A DNA stretch of 64,000 nucleotides from Candidatus Hydrogenedentota bacterium (GTDB taxonomy: Bacteria; Hydrogenedentota; Hydrogenedentia; Hydrogenedentales; JAGMZX01), in assembly GCA_029556545.1 (NCBI GenBank), contig JAKQEQ010000153.1:1-64000 (forward strand), given 5' to 3'. The position numbers were made by a program, and so were the translations under genes. The notes beneath the pieces are model-generated. The model did no database searches. It saw only the letters and a program-made list of their open reading frames with translations, and was not told the DNA's origin. Positions 52,565 through 62,761 of this stretch are shown here, piece after piece; the first letter of the stretch is position 1, and each line of letters begins with the position of its first letter.

Positions 52565-54028
52565 ATGAGCGATTCGAAGAAACTCACGAACAACGCGGGC
52601 GCGCCCGTCGTCGACAACCAGAACTCGATGACGGCCGGACCGCGGGGGCCGATGCTGCTTCAGGATGCGTGGTTCCTGGAGAAACTCGCCCATTTCGACC
52701 GGGAAGTGATTCCCGAGCGGCGCATGCACGCCAAGGGATCGGGGGCGTATGGGGTTTTCACCGTGACCCATGACATCACGCGGTACACGAAGGCCAAGAT
52801 TTTCTCCGCCGTCGGGAAGAAGACCGACCTCTTTGTCCGTTTCTCGACGGTCGCCGGGGAGCGGGGCGCGGCGGACGCCGAGCGCGACATTCGCGGGTTC
52901 GCCATCAAGTTCTATACCGAGGAAGGGAACTGGGACCTGGTGGGCAACAACACCCCCGTGTTCTTTCTGCGCGACCCGCTGAAATTCCCCGACTTGAACC
53001 ACGCGGTGAAACGCGACCCCCGCACCAATCTGCGCAGCGCGCTGAACAACTGGGACTTCTGGACGTCGCTGCCGGAAGCGCTGCATCAGGTAACCGTCGT
53101 GATGAGCGACCGGGGAATTCCAGCGACGTATCGGCATATGCACGGTTTCGGCAGCCATACCTTCAGCATGATTAACGACCGGAAGGAGCGGTTCTGGGTC
53201 AAGTTTCACCTCCACACGCAGCAGGGCATCAAGAACCTCACGGACGCTGAGGCCGAGGCGATTATCGGCAAGTGCCGCGAGAGCCATCAGCGCGACCTCT
53301 ACGAGAGCATCGAGAAGCGCGACTTTCCCCGCTGGACCATGAGCATCCAGGTCATGCCCGAAGAAGAGGCGGCAACCTGCCCGTACCATCCGTTCGACCT
53401 TACCAAGGTCTGGTATCACAAGGATTACCCGCTCATCGAGGTGGGGGTTCTCGAACTGAACCGCAACCCCGAGAATTACTTCGCCGAGGTCGAGCAAGCC
53501 GCCTTTAACCCCGCGAACATCGTTCCCGGCATCGGTTTCTCGCCCGACAAGATGCTCCAGGGACGCCTGTTCTCCTACGGGGACGCCCAGCGCTATCGAC
53601 TTGGCGTGAACCACCACCTGATCCCGGTGAACCGCGCGCGCTGCCCATTCCACAGCTACCACCGCGACGGCGCGATGCGCGTGGACGGCAATTACGGCAG
53701 CACGCTCGGGTACGAGCCGAACAGCTACGGCGAATGGCGGGAACAACCGGAATTCGCGGAGCCGCCGCTGGCGCTCGAAGGCGCGGCCGACCACTGGAAT
53801 TACCGCGACGACGATGACGACTACTACACGCAGCCGGGCAAGCTCTTCCGACTGATGTCCCCGGAACAGCAGCAAGCCCTCTTCGGCAACACGGCACGAG
53901 CCATGGGCGACGCGCCCAAGGAGATCAAGATACGCCACATCGGCAACTGCCTGAAGGCCGACCCCGCCTACGGCAAGGGCGTCGCCGACGCGCTGGGTAT
54001 CTCGTTGAGCGAGGTGCCCCAAACGTAA
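52565..54028 (+). CDS. katA: Monofunctional haem catalase
   Basis: Catalase dismutates hydrogen peroxide. The 487-residue small-subunit-type enzyme has the active-site His region [35 protein letters not shown], the Asn site [15 protein letters not shown] and the haem-ligand Tyr region [15 protein letters not shown]. The ATG at 52565 has AGAGGAG. No signal peptide is present. Regulation by the adjacent PerR-like protein is likely from context. Confidence 0.95.
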   Translation: MSDSKKLTNNAGAPVVDNQNSMTAGPRGPMLLQDAWFLEKLAHFDREVIPERRMHAKGSGAYGVFTVTHDITRYTKAKIFSAVGKKTDLFVRFSTVAGERGAADAERDIRGFAIKFYTEEGNWDLVGNNTPVFFLRDPLKFPDLNHAVKRDPRTNLRSALNNWDFWTSLPEALHQVTVVMSDRGIPATYRHMHGFGSHTFSMINDRKERFWVKFHLHTQQGIKNLTDAEAEAIIGKCRESHQRDLYESIEKRDFPRWTMSIQVMPEEEAATCPYHPFDLTKVWYHKDYPLIEVGVLELNRNPENYFAEVEQAAFNPANIVPGIGFSPDKMLQGRLFSYGDAQRYRLGVNHHLIPVNRARCPFHSYHRDGAMRVDGNYGSTLGYEPNSYGEWREQPEFAEPPLALEGAADHWNYRDDDDDYYTQPGKLFRLMSPEQQQALFGNTARAMGDAPKEIKIRHIGNCLKADPAYGKGVADALGISLSEVPQT

Positions 54029-54060
54029 TGAGATAGATTCCAGAACATCCTCTTTACCCG

Positions 54061-54089
54061 GGGGGCTGCCCGCACGCGCAGGTAGCCCC
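54061..54089. terminator. Hairpin after catalase
   Basis: GGGGGCTGCC and AGGTAGCCCC form a stem with one G-T pair around a 9-base GC-rich loop, about 30 bases after the katA stop. There is no T tract. Confidence 0.5.
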
Positions 54090-54168
54090 TCGTGCACAAT
54101 CGCTTCTTGTATTCGCCTCGCGGCCCTGCGAGAATAGCGCGCGTCGAGGACTGGGAGGGCGAAGGTCG

Positions 54169-57100
54169 GTGCAACCTGTCTTACACTATCTGCGCGAGAT
54201 CGAAGAGCAACTCGCCACCGGGCTCGCGACGGAGCATTCGCACCGCGCCGCATTGCAGCGTCTGGTCCATGCGCTCGGGAAAGACGTGCTCGCCACCAAC
54301 GAGCCCGCGCGCACGGCCTGCGGCGCGCCCGATTACATCGTTACCCGCGCGGGAACCATCATCGGTTACATCGAGGCGAAGGACCTCGGGGCGGACCTGA
54401 ACCAGGTCGAGCGGAGCGAACAACTGGCCCGCTACCTCGACGGACTGCCCAACCTCATACTCACCGACTATCTCGAATTTCGCTTGTACCACGGCGGGCG
54501 CTTCGCGATGGATGCGCGCCTGGCGCGTCTAGACGCCAAGGGCGCGCTGTGCCCGGACGCAACGGGGCCGGTGGCGCTTGCACGGCTCTTCGACAGCTTC
54601 TTCACCGCCGCACCACCGCCCATGGCCACGCCGCAGAACCTCGCGCAGCGGATGGCGGCCACCGCGCGCCTTCTCTGCGAAGTCATCGGCCGCGTGCTCG
54701 AGGATGAGAGCGAGACGGGCGGGCTGCACGGTCAATTGGAGGCGTTTCGGCGCGTGCTGCTGCACGAACTCGAAGCGGCGCAGTTCGCCGACATGTACGC
54801 GCAGACCATCTGCTACGGCCTCTTCGCCGCACGGTGCAACCACAAGGACGCGCGCGGGCCGTTCACGCGCGAGGCGGCGGTTCATGAGCTTCCCGAGACG
54901 AATCCCTTTCTCCGGCAGATGTTCGGGCATATCGCGGGCCCGGAACTCGACACGCGCCTCGCGTGGGCCGTCGATCAACTGGCCCAGATGCTCGACCGCG
55001 CCGACATGGGCGAGATTCTGCGCGATTTCGGGCGTCGCACGCGCCAGGAAGACCCGGTGGTCCATTTCTACGAGACCTTTCTCGCGGCTTATGACCCGAG
55101 CCTGCGCGAGACCCGCGGGGTGTATTACACGCCCGAGCCGGTTGTCTCCTACATCGTACGGTCCGTCGACGGCATCCTGAAGCGGGACTTCGGCATCGAG
55201 GACGGCCTCGCGGCGACAGACAAGGTTCCGGTCTACGAGACGCATGTCCCCAACGGCAGCAGGACCTCGAAGGCCGTGCGCAAGAAGGTGGGCGAGGTCC
55301 ACAAAGTCTTGATTCTTGATCCCGCCGCCGGCACGGGCACGTTCCTGCACGGCGTGGTGGACCAGATTCACGAAACCGTCGTGACCAAGCGCGGCAAGGG
55401 CATCTGGAACGGCTACGTCTCCGAGCATCTCCTGCCGCGTCTCTTCGGCTTTGAACTGCTCATGGCGCCTTATGCCGTCGCCCACATGAAACTGGGCATA
55501 CAACTCGCCGAAACCGGCTACGCCTTCCAGAGTGGCGAGCGGCTGCGGGTCTACCTGACCAACACGCTCGAAGAGGCGTTTGAACTGGGCGGCCTGCCGC
55601 TCTTCGCGCATATTATCGCGGAAGAGGCCAACGCCGCCGGCCGCGTCAAGACACGGCATCCAGTCATGGTCGTGCTGGGCAACCCGCCGTATTCGGGCCA
55701 CTCGGCGAACAAGGGCGCGTGGATCGCACACCTGCTACGCGGCACGGATACGACCTCCGGCGAACGCACCGGGAACTACTTCGAGGTGGACGGGCAACCG
55801 CTCGGTGAGCGTAACCCGAAGTGGCTCAACGACGACTACGTGAAATTCATCCGCTTCGCCCAATGGCGCATCGAGCGAACCGGTTACGGCATTCTCGCGT
55901 TCATCAGCAATCACAGCTACCTCGACAACCCGACTTTCCGGGGCATGCGGCAGAGCCTCATGGAGACCTTCGACGACATCTACCTCCTCGACCTGCACGG
56001 CAACGCGAAGAAGAAGGAGGTCGCGCCGGACGGTTCGAAGGACGAGAACGTATTCGATATCCAGCAGGGCGTGGCCATCGGCATCTTCGTCAAGCGCAAG
56101 AACGGCCCGAAGCGCCGGCTTGCGCTGGTGCGCCATGCGGACTTGTGGGGCGCGCGGGAGCTCTATGAGCGAACCCCTGACGGCGCGCCACGCCTCGTCG
56201 GCGGCAAGCACCGGGCGCTATACGATAGCAACGTGAAATCGACCAAGTGGACGCGGCTCAAGCCGGAAAGCCCCTTCTACCTGTTCGTGCCGCAAGATAC
56301 GAAGCGGCTCGAGGAATACAAGGCCGGCCGGAGCATCCCCAAACTGATGCCGGTGAATTGCGTGGGCATCGTCACCGCGCGCGACCACCTGACCATTCGA
56401 TGGAGCGCCGACGAGGTATGGAAGACTGTGCGGGAATTCGCAGGTCTCCCCCCCGAGACGGCACGGGAACGATTTCGGCTTGGACCGGACGCACGGGACT
56501 GGAAGGTCCATCTGGCGCAAGCGTCCGTTCGGGAGTCCGGCCCGACACGGGACCATCTGCGACGCATACTCTACCGGCCTTTCGACGTGCGCTGGACCTA
56601 CTACACCGCCCAGTCGCGCGGTTTCCTGTGCAAGCCGCGCGGCAAGGTCATGCGCCACATGATCGAGGGCGAGAATCTGGGGTTGTCCACCACGCGCTCG
56701 ATAGAGATTGGGCGCGGCTGGGAACACGTTTTCTGCACGCGCGAAATGATCCAGCATCATACGGTATCAATTAAAGAGGTGAATTACCTTTTCCCGCTCT
56801 ATCTCTACCCGAAGAACAGGGACGAGGTGGACGACCTCGAGGAGTGGGGCGCGCGCGAGGCGGCGGCGGAGTACGGCGGCCGGCGCAGGCCGAATCTGGA
56901 CCCGACGCTTATGGACGAATTGGCGCGGCGGCTGAAGATGGCCTTCATCGAGGCCGGGACAGGCGATCTGACGAAGACCTTCGGGCCGGAGAACGTGTTC
57001 CATTACGTGTACGCCGTCCTCCATTCACCGTCTTATCGCGCGCGCTATGCCGAGTTTCTCAAGCGCGATTTTCCGCGCGTCCCTTTCACGTCGAAGGCGA

Positions 57101-57477
57101 GACTGTTTCGGGCGCTCTGCGCGCACGGCGCGCGCCTCGTACAGTTGCACCTGCTCGAAGCGTCGCCGCAAGGCGGGTTTCTGTATCCCGAGCCCGGCCA
57201 TAACACAGTGGACACGCCGCGCTACGTGGCGGCGCAAGGCCGCGTGTACATCAACCAGACGCAGTACTTTGAGGGCGTCGCCGAAGACGTGTGGAACTTT
57301 CACATCGGCGGCTATCAGGTCTGCGAGAAGTGGCTGAAAGACCGGAAGGGCCGCGCGCTCGACTACGAGGACATCGCGCGTTACATAAGCATCCTCGGCG
57401 TGCTGACGGAGACCTTGGCCCTCATGAAAGACATCGACGCCGCCATCATGAAGGACGGCGGTTGGCCCCTGGGCTGA
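54169..57477 (+). CDS. Single-chain restriction-modification enzyme: PD-(D/E)XK nuclease plus N6-adenine methyltransferase
   Basis: The 1102-residue product combines several parts. Residues ~1-125 look like a PD-(D/E)XK nuclease, with Asp55 in APDYIV and Glu69-x-Lys71 in GYIEAKD. A helical connector follows. The methyltransferase carries YYTPEPVVSYIVRSV, SAM motif ILDPAAGTGTFL near 384 and catalytic N505PPY508. The remaining ~550 residues include the probable target-recognition region. The MTase and C-terminal wording resembles type ISP enzymes, but no SF2 helicase region is present, so it is closer to a type IIG/IIL layout. It starts with GTG after GGGAGG. No separate specificity or restriction gene is adjacent. 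Confidence 0.85.
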   Translation: MQPVLHYLREIEEQLATGLATEHSHRAALQRLVHALGKDVLATNEPARTACGAPDYIVTRAGTIIGYIEAKDLGADLNQVERSEQLARYLDGLPNLILTDYLEFRLYHGGRFAMDARLARLDAKGALCPDATGPVALARLFDSFFTAAPPPMATPQNLAQRMAATARLLCEVIGRVLEDESETGGLHGQLEAFRRVLLHELEAAQFADMYAQTICYGLFAARCNHKDARGPFTREAAVHELPETNPFLRQMFGHIAGPELDTRLAWAVDQLAQMLDRADMGEILRDFGRRTRQEDPVVHFYETFLAAYDPSLRETRGVYYTPEPVVSYIVRSVDGILKRDFGIEDGLAATDKVPVYETHVPNGSRTSKAVRKKVGEVHKVLILDPAAGTGTFLHGVVDQIHETVVTKRGKGIWNGYVSEHLLPRLFGFELLMAPYAVAHMKLGIQLAETGYAFQSGERLRVYLTNTLEEAFELGGLPLFAHIIAEEANAAGRVKTRHPVMVVLGNPPYSGHSANKGAWIAHLLRGTDTTSGERTGNYFEVDGQPLGERNPKWLNDDYVKFIRFAQWRIERTGYGILAFISNHSYLDNPTFRGMRQSLMETFDDIYLLDLHGNAKKKEVAPDGSKDENVFDIQQGVAIGIFVKRKNGPKRRLALVRHADLWGARELYERTPDGAPRLVGGKHRALYDSNVKSTKWTRLKPESPFYLFVPQDTKRLEEYKAGRSIPKLMPVNCVGIVTARDHLTIRWSADEVWKTVREFAGLPPETARERFRLGPDARDWKVHLAQASVRESGPTRDHLRRILYRPFDVRWTYYTAQSRGFLCKPRGKVMRHMIEGENLGLSTTRSIEIGRGWEHVFCTREMIQHHTVSIKEVNYLFPLYLYPKNRDEVDDLEEWGAREAAAEYGGRRRPNLDPTLMDELARRLKMAFIEAGTGDLTKTFGPENVFHYVYAVLHSPSYRARYAEFLKRDFPRVPFTSKARLFRALCAHGARLVQLHLLEASPQGGFLYPEPGHNTVDTPRYVAAQGRVYINQTQYFEGVAEDVWNFHIGGYQVCEKWLKDRKGRALDYEDIARYISILGVLTETLALMKDIDAAIMKDGGWPLG

Positions 57478-57487
57478 ATTGCGGCTT

Positions 57488-57516
57488 TCCCGCCCCCGAG
57501 CGCGAGGGGGGCGGGA
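57488..57516. terminator. Strong hairpin after the R-M gene
   Basis: TCCCGCCCCC and GGGGGCGGGA form an almost perfect 10-11 base-pair stem 10 bases after the stop. No T tract follows, so release may need Rho. Confidence 0.6.
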
Positions 57517-57549
57517 CCGGCGCGGGCTGCGATACGTTTCGCGCGGCAT

Positions 57550-57579
57550 TTGACTCTTGTCGAGTTTACTTGCTATTCT
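57550..57579 (+). promoter_or_regulatory. rpsA promoter, TTGACT-N18-TATTCT with extended -10
   Basis: TTGACT at 57550-57555 and TATTCT at 57574-57579 have an 18-base spacer, and TGC directly before the -10 gives the TGN extension. It is the only promoter-like element in the gap ahead of rpsA. Confidence 0.65.
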
Positions 57580-57634
57580 ATCTGACCGCCCAAGCCGGGC
57601 AAATTCTATGTTTCAAAGGAGATGCAAGATTGTC

Positions 57635-59794
57635 ATGAGTAACGAACAACAGGACGTGCAAAGCACACAACCGGCTGCGGCCGCCGCGGCGACCGATTTA
57701 GCCAACACCCTCGCGTACGACGATGATGAGGCCCTCGGCCTCGAGACCGAATCCCTTTCCATGGCGGAAATGGAAGCGCTGTACGATGAGACCATGCGCA
57801 ACTTCAGGGAAGGCGAGGTGGTCAGGGGCAGCATCGTCGAGATCACCGACGACCGCGTGCTTGTGGACATCGGCTACAAGAGCGAAGGGGTCGTCAGCAT
57901 TACGGAGTTTCCGCCGGAAGCAGAGATCAAGCCGGGCGACACCTTCGATTTCTACATCGACGAACCGGAAGACGAGGAGGGGTTGCCCGTCCTCTCGAAG
58001 ATGAAGGCGGACCGGATCAAGAACTGGGAGAAGGTCCAGGCGGTGTACGAGGATGACGGCATCATCGAGGGCGTGATCACGCGACGGGTCAAGGGCGGCC
58101 TGAAGGTGGATATCGGCATCGACGCGTTTATGCCGGCCAGCCAGCTTACGTTCCGTCCGACGGGCGACCTCGAGCGTTACATCGGCCAGAAGATGGAGTT
58201 CAAGATCATCAAGCTGACGAAGCGCAGGCGGAATGTGGTAGTCAGCCGCCGCAAGCTCTTGGAGGAGCAGCGCGCGGGCGAGAAGAGCCGCCTGCTGGAA
58301 ACGATTCACGTGGGGCAGATTCTCCCCGGCGAGATCAAGAATATCACGGACTTCGGCGCCTTCGTGGACGTGGGCGGCATCGACGGGCTGTTGCACGTGA
58401 CGGACATGAGCTGGGGCCGCGTGAAACATCCGTCCCAGGTCGTCCAGGTGGGTCAACGGATCGAGGTCATGGTGCTCAGTTTCGACCCGCAGTCGGAGCG
58501 CATCAGCCTCGGCCTCAAACAGAAGAGCGAGAACCCGTGGAAGACCGCCGCGGAGCGGTATCCGGTCGGCAACGTCGTGCACGGGCGTGTGGTCAGCATG
58601 ACGGACTACGGCGCGTTTGTGCAGTTGGAGGACGGCATCGAGGGCATGGTGCACGTGAGCGAGATGAGCTGGACGCGGCGCGTGCGGCACCCGAACGAGA
58701 TGCTCAGCATCGATGACGAAGTGCCGGTCATGATCCTCAGCGTCGACGCCGATGCGGAGAAGATCGCGTTGGGCATCAAGCAGACGCAGCCGAACCCCTG
58801 GCGTGAGATCGGGCAGAAATATCCGGTCGGATCGATCGTGAAGGGCACGGTGCGCAACATGACGGACTACGGCGCGTTCGTGCAGCTCGAAGAGGGCATC
58901 GATGGGCTCCTGCACGTCAGCGACATGTCCTGGACGAAGAAAGTGAACCATCCGTCCGAGCTGATCGAGCGGAACCAGGAACTCGAAGTCAAGGTGCTCA
59001 GCATCGACCCCGAGAACGAGAAGATCAGCGTCGGGCTGAAGCAGCTTATGGAAGACCCGTGGCTCGCGGTGGTGCAAGGATTGCCGATCGGGAGTCACGT
59101 CGAGGTCGAGATCGCGAAGCTCGTCAGCTTCGGCGCGTTTGCGCGGCTGGACAACGGCATCGAGGGGCTGATTCACGTGAGTGAACTGTCGACCGAGCGG
59201 GTGCAGAAACCCGAGGAGGCGGTGGCGGTCGGCGACAAATTGATGGCGAAAGTGATCAGCATCGATCCGGTCGAACGCAAGATCGGCCTGAGCGTGCGGG
59301 AATATCAGCGCGATCAGGATCGGCAGCTTCAGGATGACTATCGCGAGGGCGCGGAAGGCGAGCGCGTGGACGTGGCCGCGGCGATGCGCGGCGCCGTGCC
59401 CGCCAACATGATCCAGGCAGGCCGCAGCCTCGCCGACGTGGCCACGGAACTCATGGCCGCCGTCGCGCGCGGCACCGAAGCCGCCCGCCAGGAACAGGCG
59501 GCGGCAGCGGCGGCGGAAGCCGCGGAGGCCGCGGAGGCGGAAGCCGTGGAGGCCGCGCCCGCGGAAGCTGCGGAGGCCGCGCCCGCGGAAGCCGTGGAGC
59601 CCGCGGCGGCGGAAGCCGTGGAGCCCGTGCCGACAGAGCCGGAGCCCGCGCGTGCCGAAGCGGAAGCCGGGCCGAGCGCGCCTGTGGAGGACGCAGCCGA
59701 AGAGGTCACGGCGCCCGCCGCCGAAGACGCCTCTTCGGAGTCGGTAGTACGGACGCCGGAGGAAGATGCGGCGTCAGACTCGACTAACGCCTGA
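57635..59794 (+). CDS. rpsA: 30S ribosomal protein S1
   Basis: S1 binds mRNA at the small subunit. The 719-residue product has six S1 RNA-binding repeats, each with wording such as VDIGYKSEGVVS, TDFGAFVDVGGIDGLLHVTDMSW and TDYGAFVQLEDGIEGMVHVSEMSW. A tail of ~120 residues, dominated by Ala, Glu and Pro (AAEAAEAEAVEAAPAEAAEA and onward), is unusual beside the standard ~560-residue protein. The ATG at 57635 follows AAAGGAGA by 12 bases; an in-frame ATG at 57608 lies before that site and is rejected. It has its own promoter and terminator. Confidence 0.94.
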   Translation: MSNEQQDVQSTQPAAAAAATDLANTLAYDDDEALGLETESLSMAEMEALYDETMRNFREGEVVRGSIVEITDDRVLVDIGYKSEGVVSITEFPPEAEIKPGDTFDFYIDEPEDEEGLPVLSKMKADRIKNWEKVQAVYEDDGIIEGVITRRVKGGLKVDIGIDAFMPASQLTFRPTGDLERYIGQKMEFKIIKLTKRRRNVVVSRRKLLEEQRAGEKSRLLETIHVGQILPGEIKNITDFGAFVDVGGIDGLLHVTDMSWGRVKHPSQVVQVGQRIEVMVLSFDPQSERISLGLKQKSENPWKTAAERYPVGNVVHGRVVSMTDYGAFVQLEDGIEGMVHVSEMSWTRRVRHPNEMLSIDDEVPVMILSVDADAEKIALGIKQTQPNPWREIGQKYPVGSIVKGTVRNMTDYGAFVQLEEGIDGLLHVSDMSWTKKVNHPSELIERNQELEVKVLSIDPENEKISVGLKQLMEDPWLAVVQGLPIGSHVEVEIAKLVSFGAFARLDNGIEGLIHVSELSTERVQKPEEAVAVGDKLMAKVISIDPVERKIGLSVREYQRDQDRQLQDDYREGAEGERVDVAAAMRGAVPANMIQAGRSLADVATELMAAVARGTEAARQEQAAAAAAEAAEAAEAEAVEAAPAEAAEAAPAEAVEPAAAEAVEPVPTEPEPARAEAEAGPSAPVEDAAEEVTAPAAEDASSESVVRTPEEDAASDSTNA

Positions 59795-59829
59795 CGATAC
59801 GTTTCGATATTTACCCCTTGAACGAGTCA

Positions 59830-59865
59830 AGAGCGCCGCGCGTCACGTCGCGGTGCTCTTTGTTT
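59830..59865 (+). terminator. Rho-independent terminator of rpsA
   Basis: AGAGCGCCGCG and CGCGGTGCTCT pair over 11 bases with one G-T wobble, around an 8-base loop. TTTGTTT follows. Confidence 0.85.
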
Positions 59866-59974
59866 GAATCGGGCGCGCTGGAAGCAGCCGCCCCAGGATC
59901 GGTGTTACACAGGATATGACATGGGGCAACGGCCCGCCGGCCGGGCGGTGTCGTGATCCATGAGGAGACCAGGA

Positions 59975-61792
59975 ATGGCAGTGCAACCTAAGACGGACCA
60001 GTCGGTGGGCAAGCAGATGTCCGGCGCGGACATGATTATCCACGTGCTGGCCGAGCAAGGCATCGACACGATTTTCGGATACAGCGGCGGGGCTATCCTG
60101 CCGACTTATGACGCGATCTTCCGCTACAATCGGGAGAACCCGGACAATACGCTGAACCTTGTGGTGCCCGCGAACGAGCAGGGGGCCGGCTTCATGGCGG
60201 CGGGCTACTCGCGCGCGACGGGCAAGGTGGGCGTCTCGCTCGTCACTTCGGGCCCGGCTGCAACCAACAGTGTGACGCCGGTGCGCGACTGCATGGCGGA
60301 CTCGGTGCCGATGGTGCTGATCTGCGGGCAGGTCGCGCGCGCGGCGGTCGGCACTGACGCCTTTCAGGAGGCGCCGGTCTTCAGCATCATGAGCTCGTGT
60401 GCGAAGCACGTCTTCCTCGTGAAGGACGAGCGGGAACTTGAGGCCACCGTGCGCACCGCTTTCGAGATCGCCCGCAGCGGGCGGCCGGGGCCCGTCGTCG
60501 TCGATGTGCCGAAGGACGTTCAGAACTACATCGGTGTGTATCAGGGCGCCGGCATGTTGCCGCTGCACGGGTATCAGCGACGGCTGGAGCTCATCAACGG
60601 GTCCCGCGTCGCCGACGGTCACGCGGCGAGGTTCTTCGAACTCCTTGGCGCGGCGAAGCGCCCGCTGATCTATGCGGGCGGCGGCGTCATTCTGGGCGAC
60701 GCGGCCCAGGAACTGCGCGCGTTCGCCGAGCATTTCCAGATTCCCGTCGTTACGACGCTCATGGGCATCGGCGCGCTCGACACCGCCGGCGATTTGTGCC
60801 TGCGCATGCTCGGCATGCACGGCATGGCCTACGCCAATTACGCGGTCATGGATTGCGACTTTCTCTTCGCGGTCGGCGCGCGCTTCGACGACCGGGTCTG
60901 CGCCGTGCCGAAGAAATTCGCGGGGAACGCGAAGATCGCGCACGTGGACATCGACGCCGCGGAGATCGGCAAGGTGAAGCAAGTGGATTGGGCGCACGTC
61001 GGGCATGCGAAAATCGCGCTGCGCGACCTGCTCGCCTATGGCCGGGACATCAAGACGGACTTCTCGAAGTGGACGGCGCGCGCGCGCGAAATGAAGCGCC
61101 TGCACCATCAGGACTTCAATCGTGACGCGGAGATCATCCAGCCCCAGCGCGTCTGTGAACTGCTCAACGAGATCACGAAGGGCGAGGCGATCATCAGCAC
61201 CGGCGTCGGCCAGCACCAGATGTTCGCGGCCCAGCACTTCGACTTCAAGGAACCGCGCATGTGGCTGACCTCGGGCAGCATGGGCACCATGGGCTTCGGG
61301 CTGCCCGCCGCCATAGGCGCGCAGTTCGGCCGCAAGGACCGCATCGTGGTGGACATCGACGGCGACGGCAGCCTCCGCATGAACATGGGCGAACTCGAAA
61401 CCTGCACGACCTACAACATCCCCGTGAAGATTTTGCTCCTGAACAACTTCGGCGACGGCATGGTCGTGCAGTGGCAGACGCTCTATTACGAGGGGCGCTT
61501 TTCGGGAACCGACAAGTCGCTTCACAAGAAGGATTTCGTCAAGGCGGCCCAGGCCGACGGCTTCGAGTTCGCGCGTCGCGTCGAGCGCGAGGAGGACCTG
61601 AAGAAGACGCTCGAAGAATTCGTGGCCTTTCCCGGTCCCGCGTTCCTCGAGGTGATCGTCGATAAGGAGGCGTTCGTGTATCCCATGGTCGGGCCGGGCA
61701 TGTACTACGACCAGATGCTGACCGGCCCCTACATCACGAGCCGGGAAGCCATTGCGCGCGACGCCAAACTCGATACTTCGGACAGTTTCTGA
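59975..61792 (+). CDS. ilvB: Acetolactate synthase-type thiamine-diphosphate enzyme, large subunit
   Basis: The predicted enzyme condenses two pyruvates (or pyruvate and 2-oxobutyrate) for branched-chain amino acids. The 605-residue product has the three ThDP-family domains: Glu68 in VPANEQGAGFMAAGYSRATG, LVTSGPAATNSVTPVRD, the central FAD-type domain, and the GDGSLRMNMGEL...LLLNN ThDP motif. The ATG at 59975 follows GAGGAG. No ilvN regulatory subunit or ilvC follows, so either the partner is elsewhere or this is a stand-alone family member. It fits with cimA at 23685 as part of isoleucine synthesis. Confidence 0.85.
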   Translation: MAVQPKTDQSVGKQMSGADMIIHVLAEQGIDTIFGYSGGAILPTYDAIFRYNRENPDNTLNLVVPANEQGAGFMAAGYSRATGKVGVSLVTSGPAATNSVTPVRDCMADSVPMVLICGQVARAAVGTDAFQEAPVFSIMSSCAKHVFLVKDERELEATVRTAFEIARSGRPGPVVVDVPKDVQNYIGVYQGAGMLPLHGYQRRLELINGSRVADGHAARFFELLGAAKRPLIYAGGGVILGDAAQELRAFAEHFQIPVVTTLMGIGALDTAGDLCLRMLGMHGMAYANYAVMDCDFLFAVGARFDDRVCAVPKKFAGNAKIAHVDIDAAEIGKVKQVDWAHVGHAKIALRDLLAYGRDIKTDFSKWTARAREMKRLHHQDFNRDAEIIQPQRVCELLNEITKGEAIISTGVGQHQMFAAQHFDFKEPRMWLTSGSMGTMGFGLPAAIGAQFGRKDRIVVDIDGDGSLRMNMGELETCTTYNIPVKILLLNNFGDGMVVQWQTLYYEGRFSGTDKSLHKKDFVKAAQADGFEFARRVEREEDLKKTLEEFVAFPGPAFLEVIVDKEAFVYPMVGPGMYYDQMLTGPYITSREAIARDAKLDTSDSF

Positions 61793-61804
61793 CCGCGGGA
61801 CTCT

Positions 61805-61845
61805 CGGGGGCCGGCGCGCCTCGAAACGCAGCGCCGGTCCCCGTT
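61805..61845 (+). terminator. Hairpin terminator after ilvB
   Basis: GGGGGCCGGCGC pairs with GCGCCGGTCCCC (one G-T) around a 13-base loop, followed by GTTTCC. It lies about 12 bases after the stop codon. Confidence 0.7.
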
Positions 61846-61975
61846 TCCATGGCGGACGAACCGATGATTCGGGCGCGCTGTTTGATCTCCTTCGACGGCT
61901 ATGTTATAAGAAATCCGCTTCGACGTTTTGATGCGTTCGATGCGTTCCACTACACGTTCCCACTGCGGGGTTTTC

Positions 61976-62731
61976 ATGACCCAACCTCTAATTCTCGCCA
62001 CCAATGACGACGGCATCGGTGCGCCCGGCCTCGAGGCGCTGGTCGCGGCGCTGCGGCCCTTGGGCGAGGTGGTCGTATACGCGCCGGACCGGCAGCAGAG
62101 CGCCGTGGGGCACGGCGTGTCGCTGCACGAGCCGCTGCGCGTCGTTACCCTGCGCGACGGCTGGCACATGGTGGACGGCACGCCGACGGACTGCGTCATG
62201 CTCGCCATCCGGCGGCTGCTCGGGCGGCGTCCGAATCTGGTGGTCTCGGGAGTGAACCCGGGTGCGAATCTCGGCGATGACGTGACGTACTCGGGCACGG
62301 TGGCCGGGGCGTATGAGGGGATGCTGCAACGGGTACCCGCGTTCGCGGTTTCGAACGTCGCCTATCGTCCGCAGCACATCGATACGGCGGCGACGTTCGC
62401 GGGCAAACTCGCGCGGTACGTGCTCGAACACGGCATGCCGGAGGAGACGGTGCTCAACGTAAACGTGCCGGACGTGCCTTACGCCCAATTGACCGGCGTC
62501 GCCATCACGCGGATGGGCCGGCGGCACTACCAGGACGAGATCATCGAGCGGCGCGACCCGCGCGGCCAGGTGTATTACTGGATCGGCGGGCCGGAGCCTT
62601 CGCATTACCCGGAGGAAGGCACGGATTTCGAGGCTATCGAGAAGACCATGGTCAGCGTGACGCCGTTGCACCGGGACCTCACGCACCACGCGGCGCTGCA
62701 CCATTTCTACGACCCGAGATTGGAACTCTGA
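61976..62731 (+). CDS. surE: SurE, 5'-nucleotidase/survival protein
   Basis: SurE removes phosphate from nucleoside 5'- and 3'-monophosphates. The 251-residue product has the metal motif ILATNDDGIGAPG (Asn10-Asp11-Asp12). It is followed by YAPDRQQSAVGHGVSLHEPLR, VDGTPTDCVMLAI and VVSGVNPGANLGDDVTYSGTVAGAYEG, all diagnostic. The ATG at 61976 has only a GGGG stretch upstream; an in-frame start at 61928 is possible. It is followed after 30 bases by a DedA-like gene. Confidence 0.93.
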   Translation: MTQPLILATNDDGIGAPGLEALVAALRPLGEVVVYAPDRQQSAVGHGVSLHEPLRVVTLRDGWHMVDGTPTDCVMLAIRRLLGRRPNLVVSGVNPGANLGDDVTYSGTVAGAYEGMLQRVPAFAVSNVAYRPQHIDTAATFAGKLARYVLEHGMPEETVLNVNVPDVPYAQLTGVAITRMGRRHYQDEIIERRDPRGQVYYWIGGPEPSHYPEEGTDFEAIEKTMVSVTPLHRDLTHHAALHHFYDPRLEL

Positions 62732-62761
62732 CGCGCGCGGCGCACGAAGGAATCGCGGTGT

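Noticed and set aside
54169-57477. BREX or DISARM defence locus based on the large methyltransferase.
   Set aside because: None of the other BREX or DISARM genes is adjacent; the flanks are katA and rpsA.
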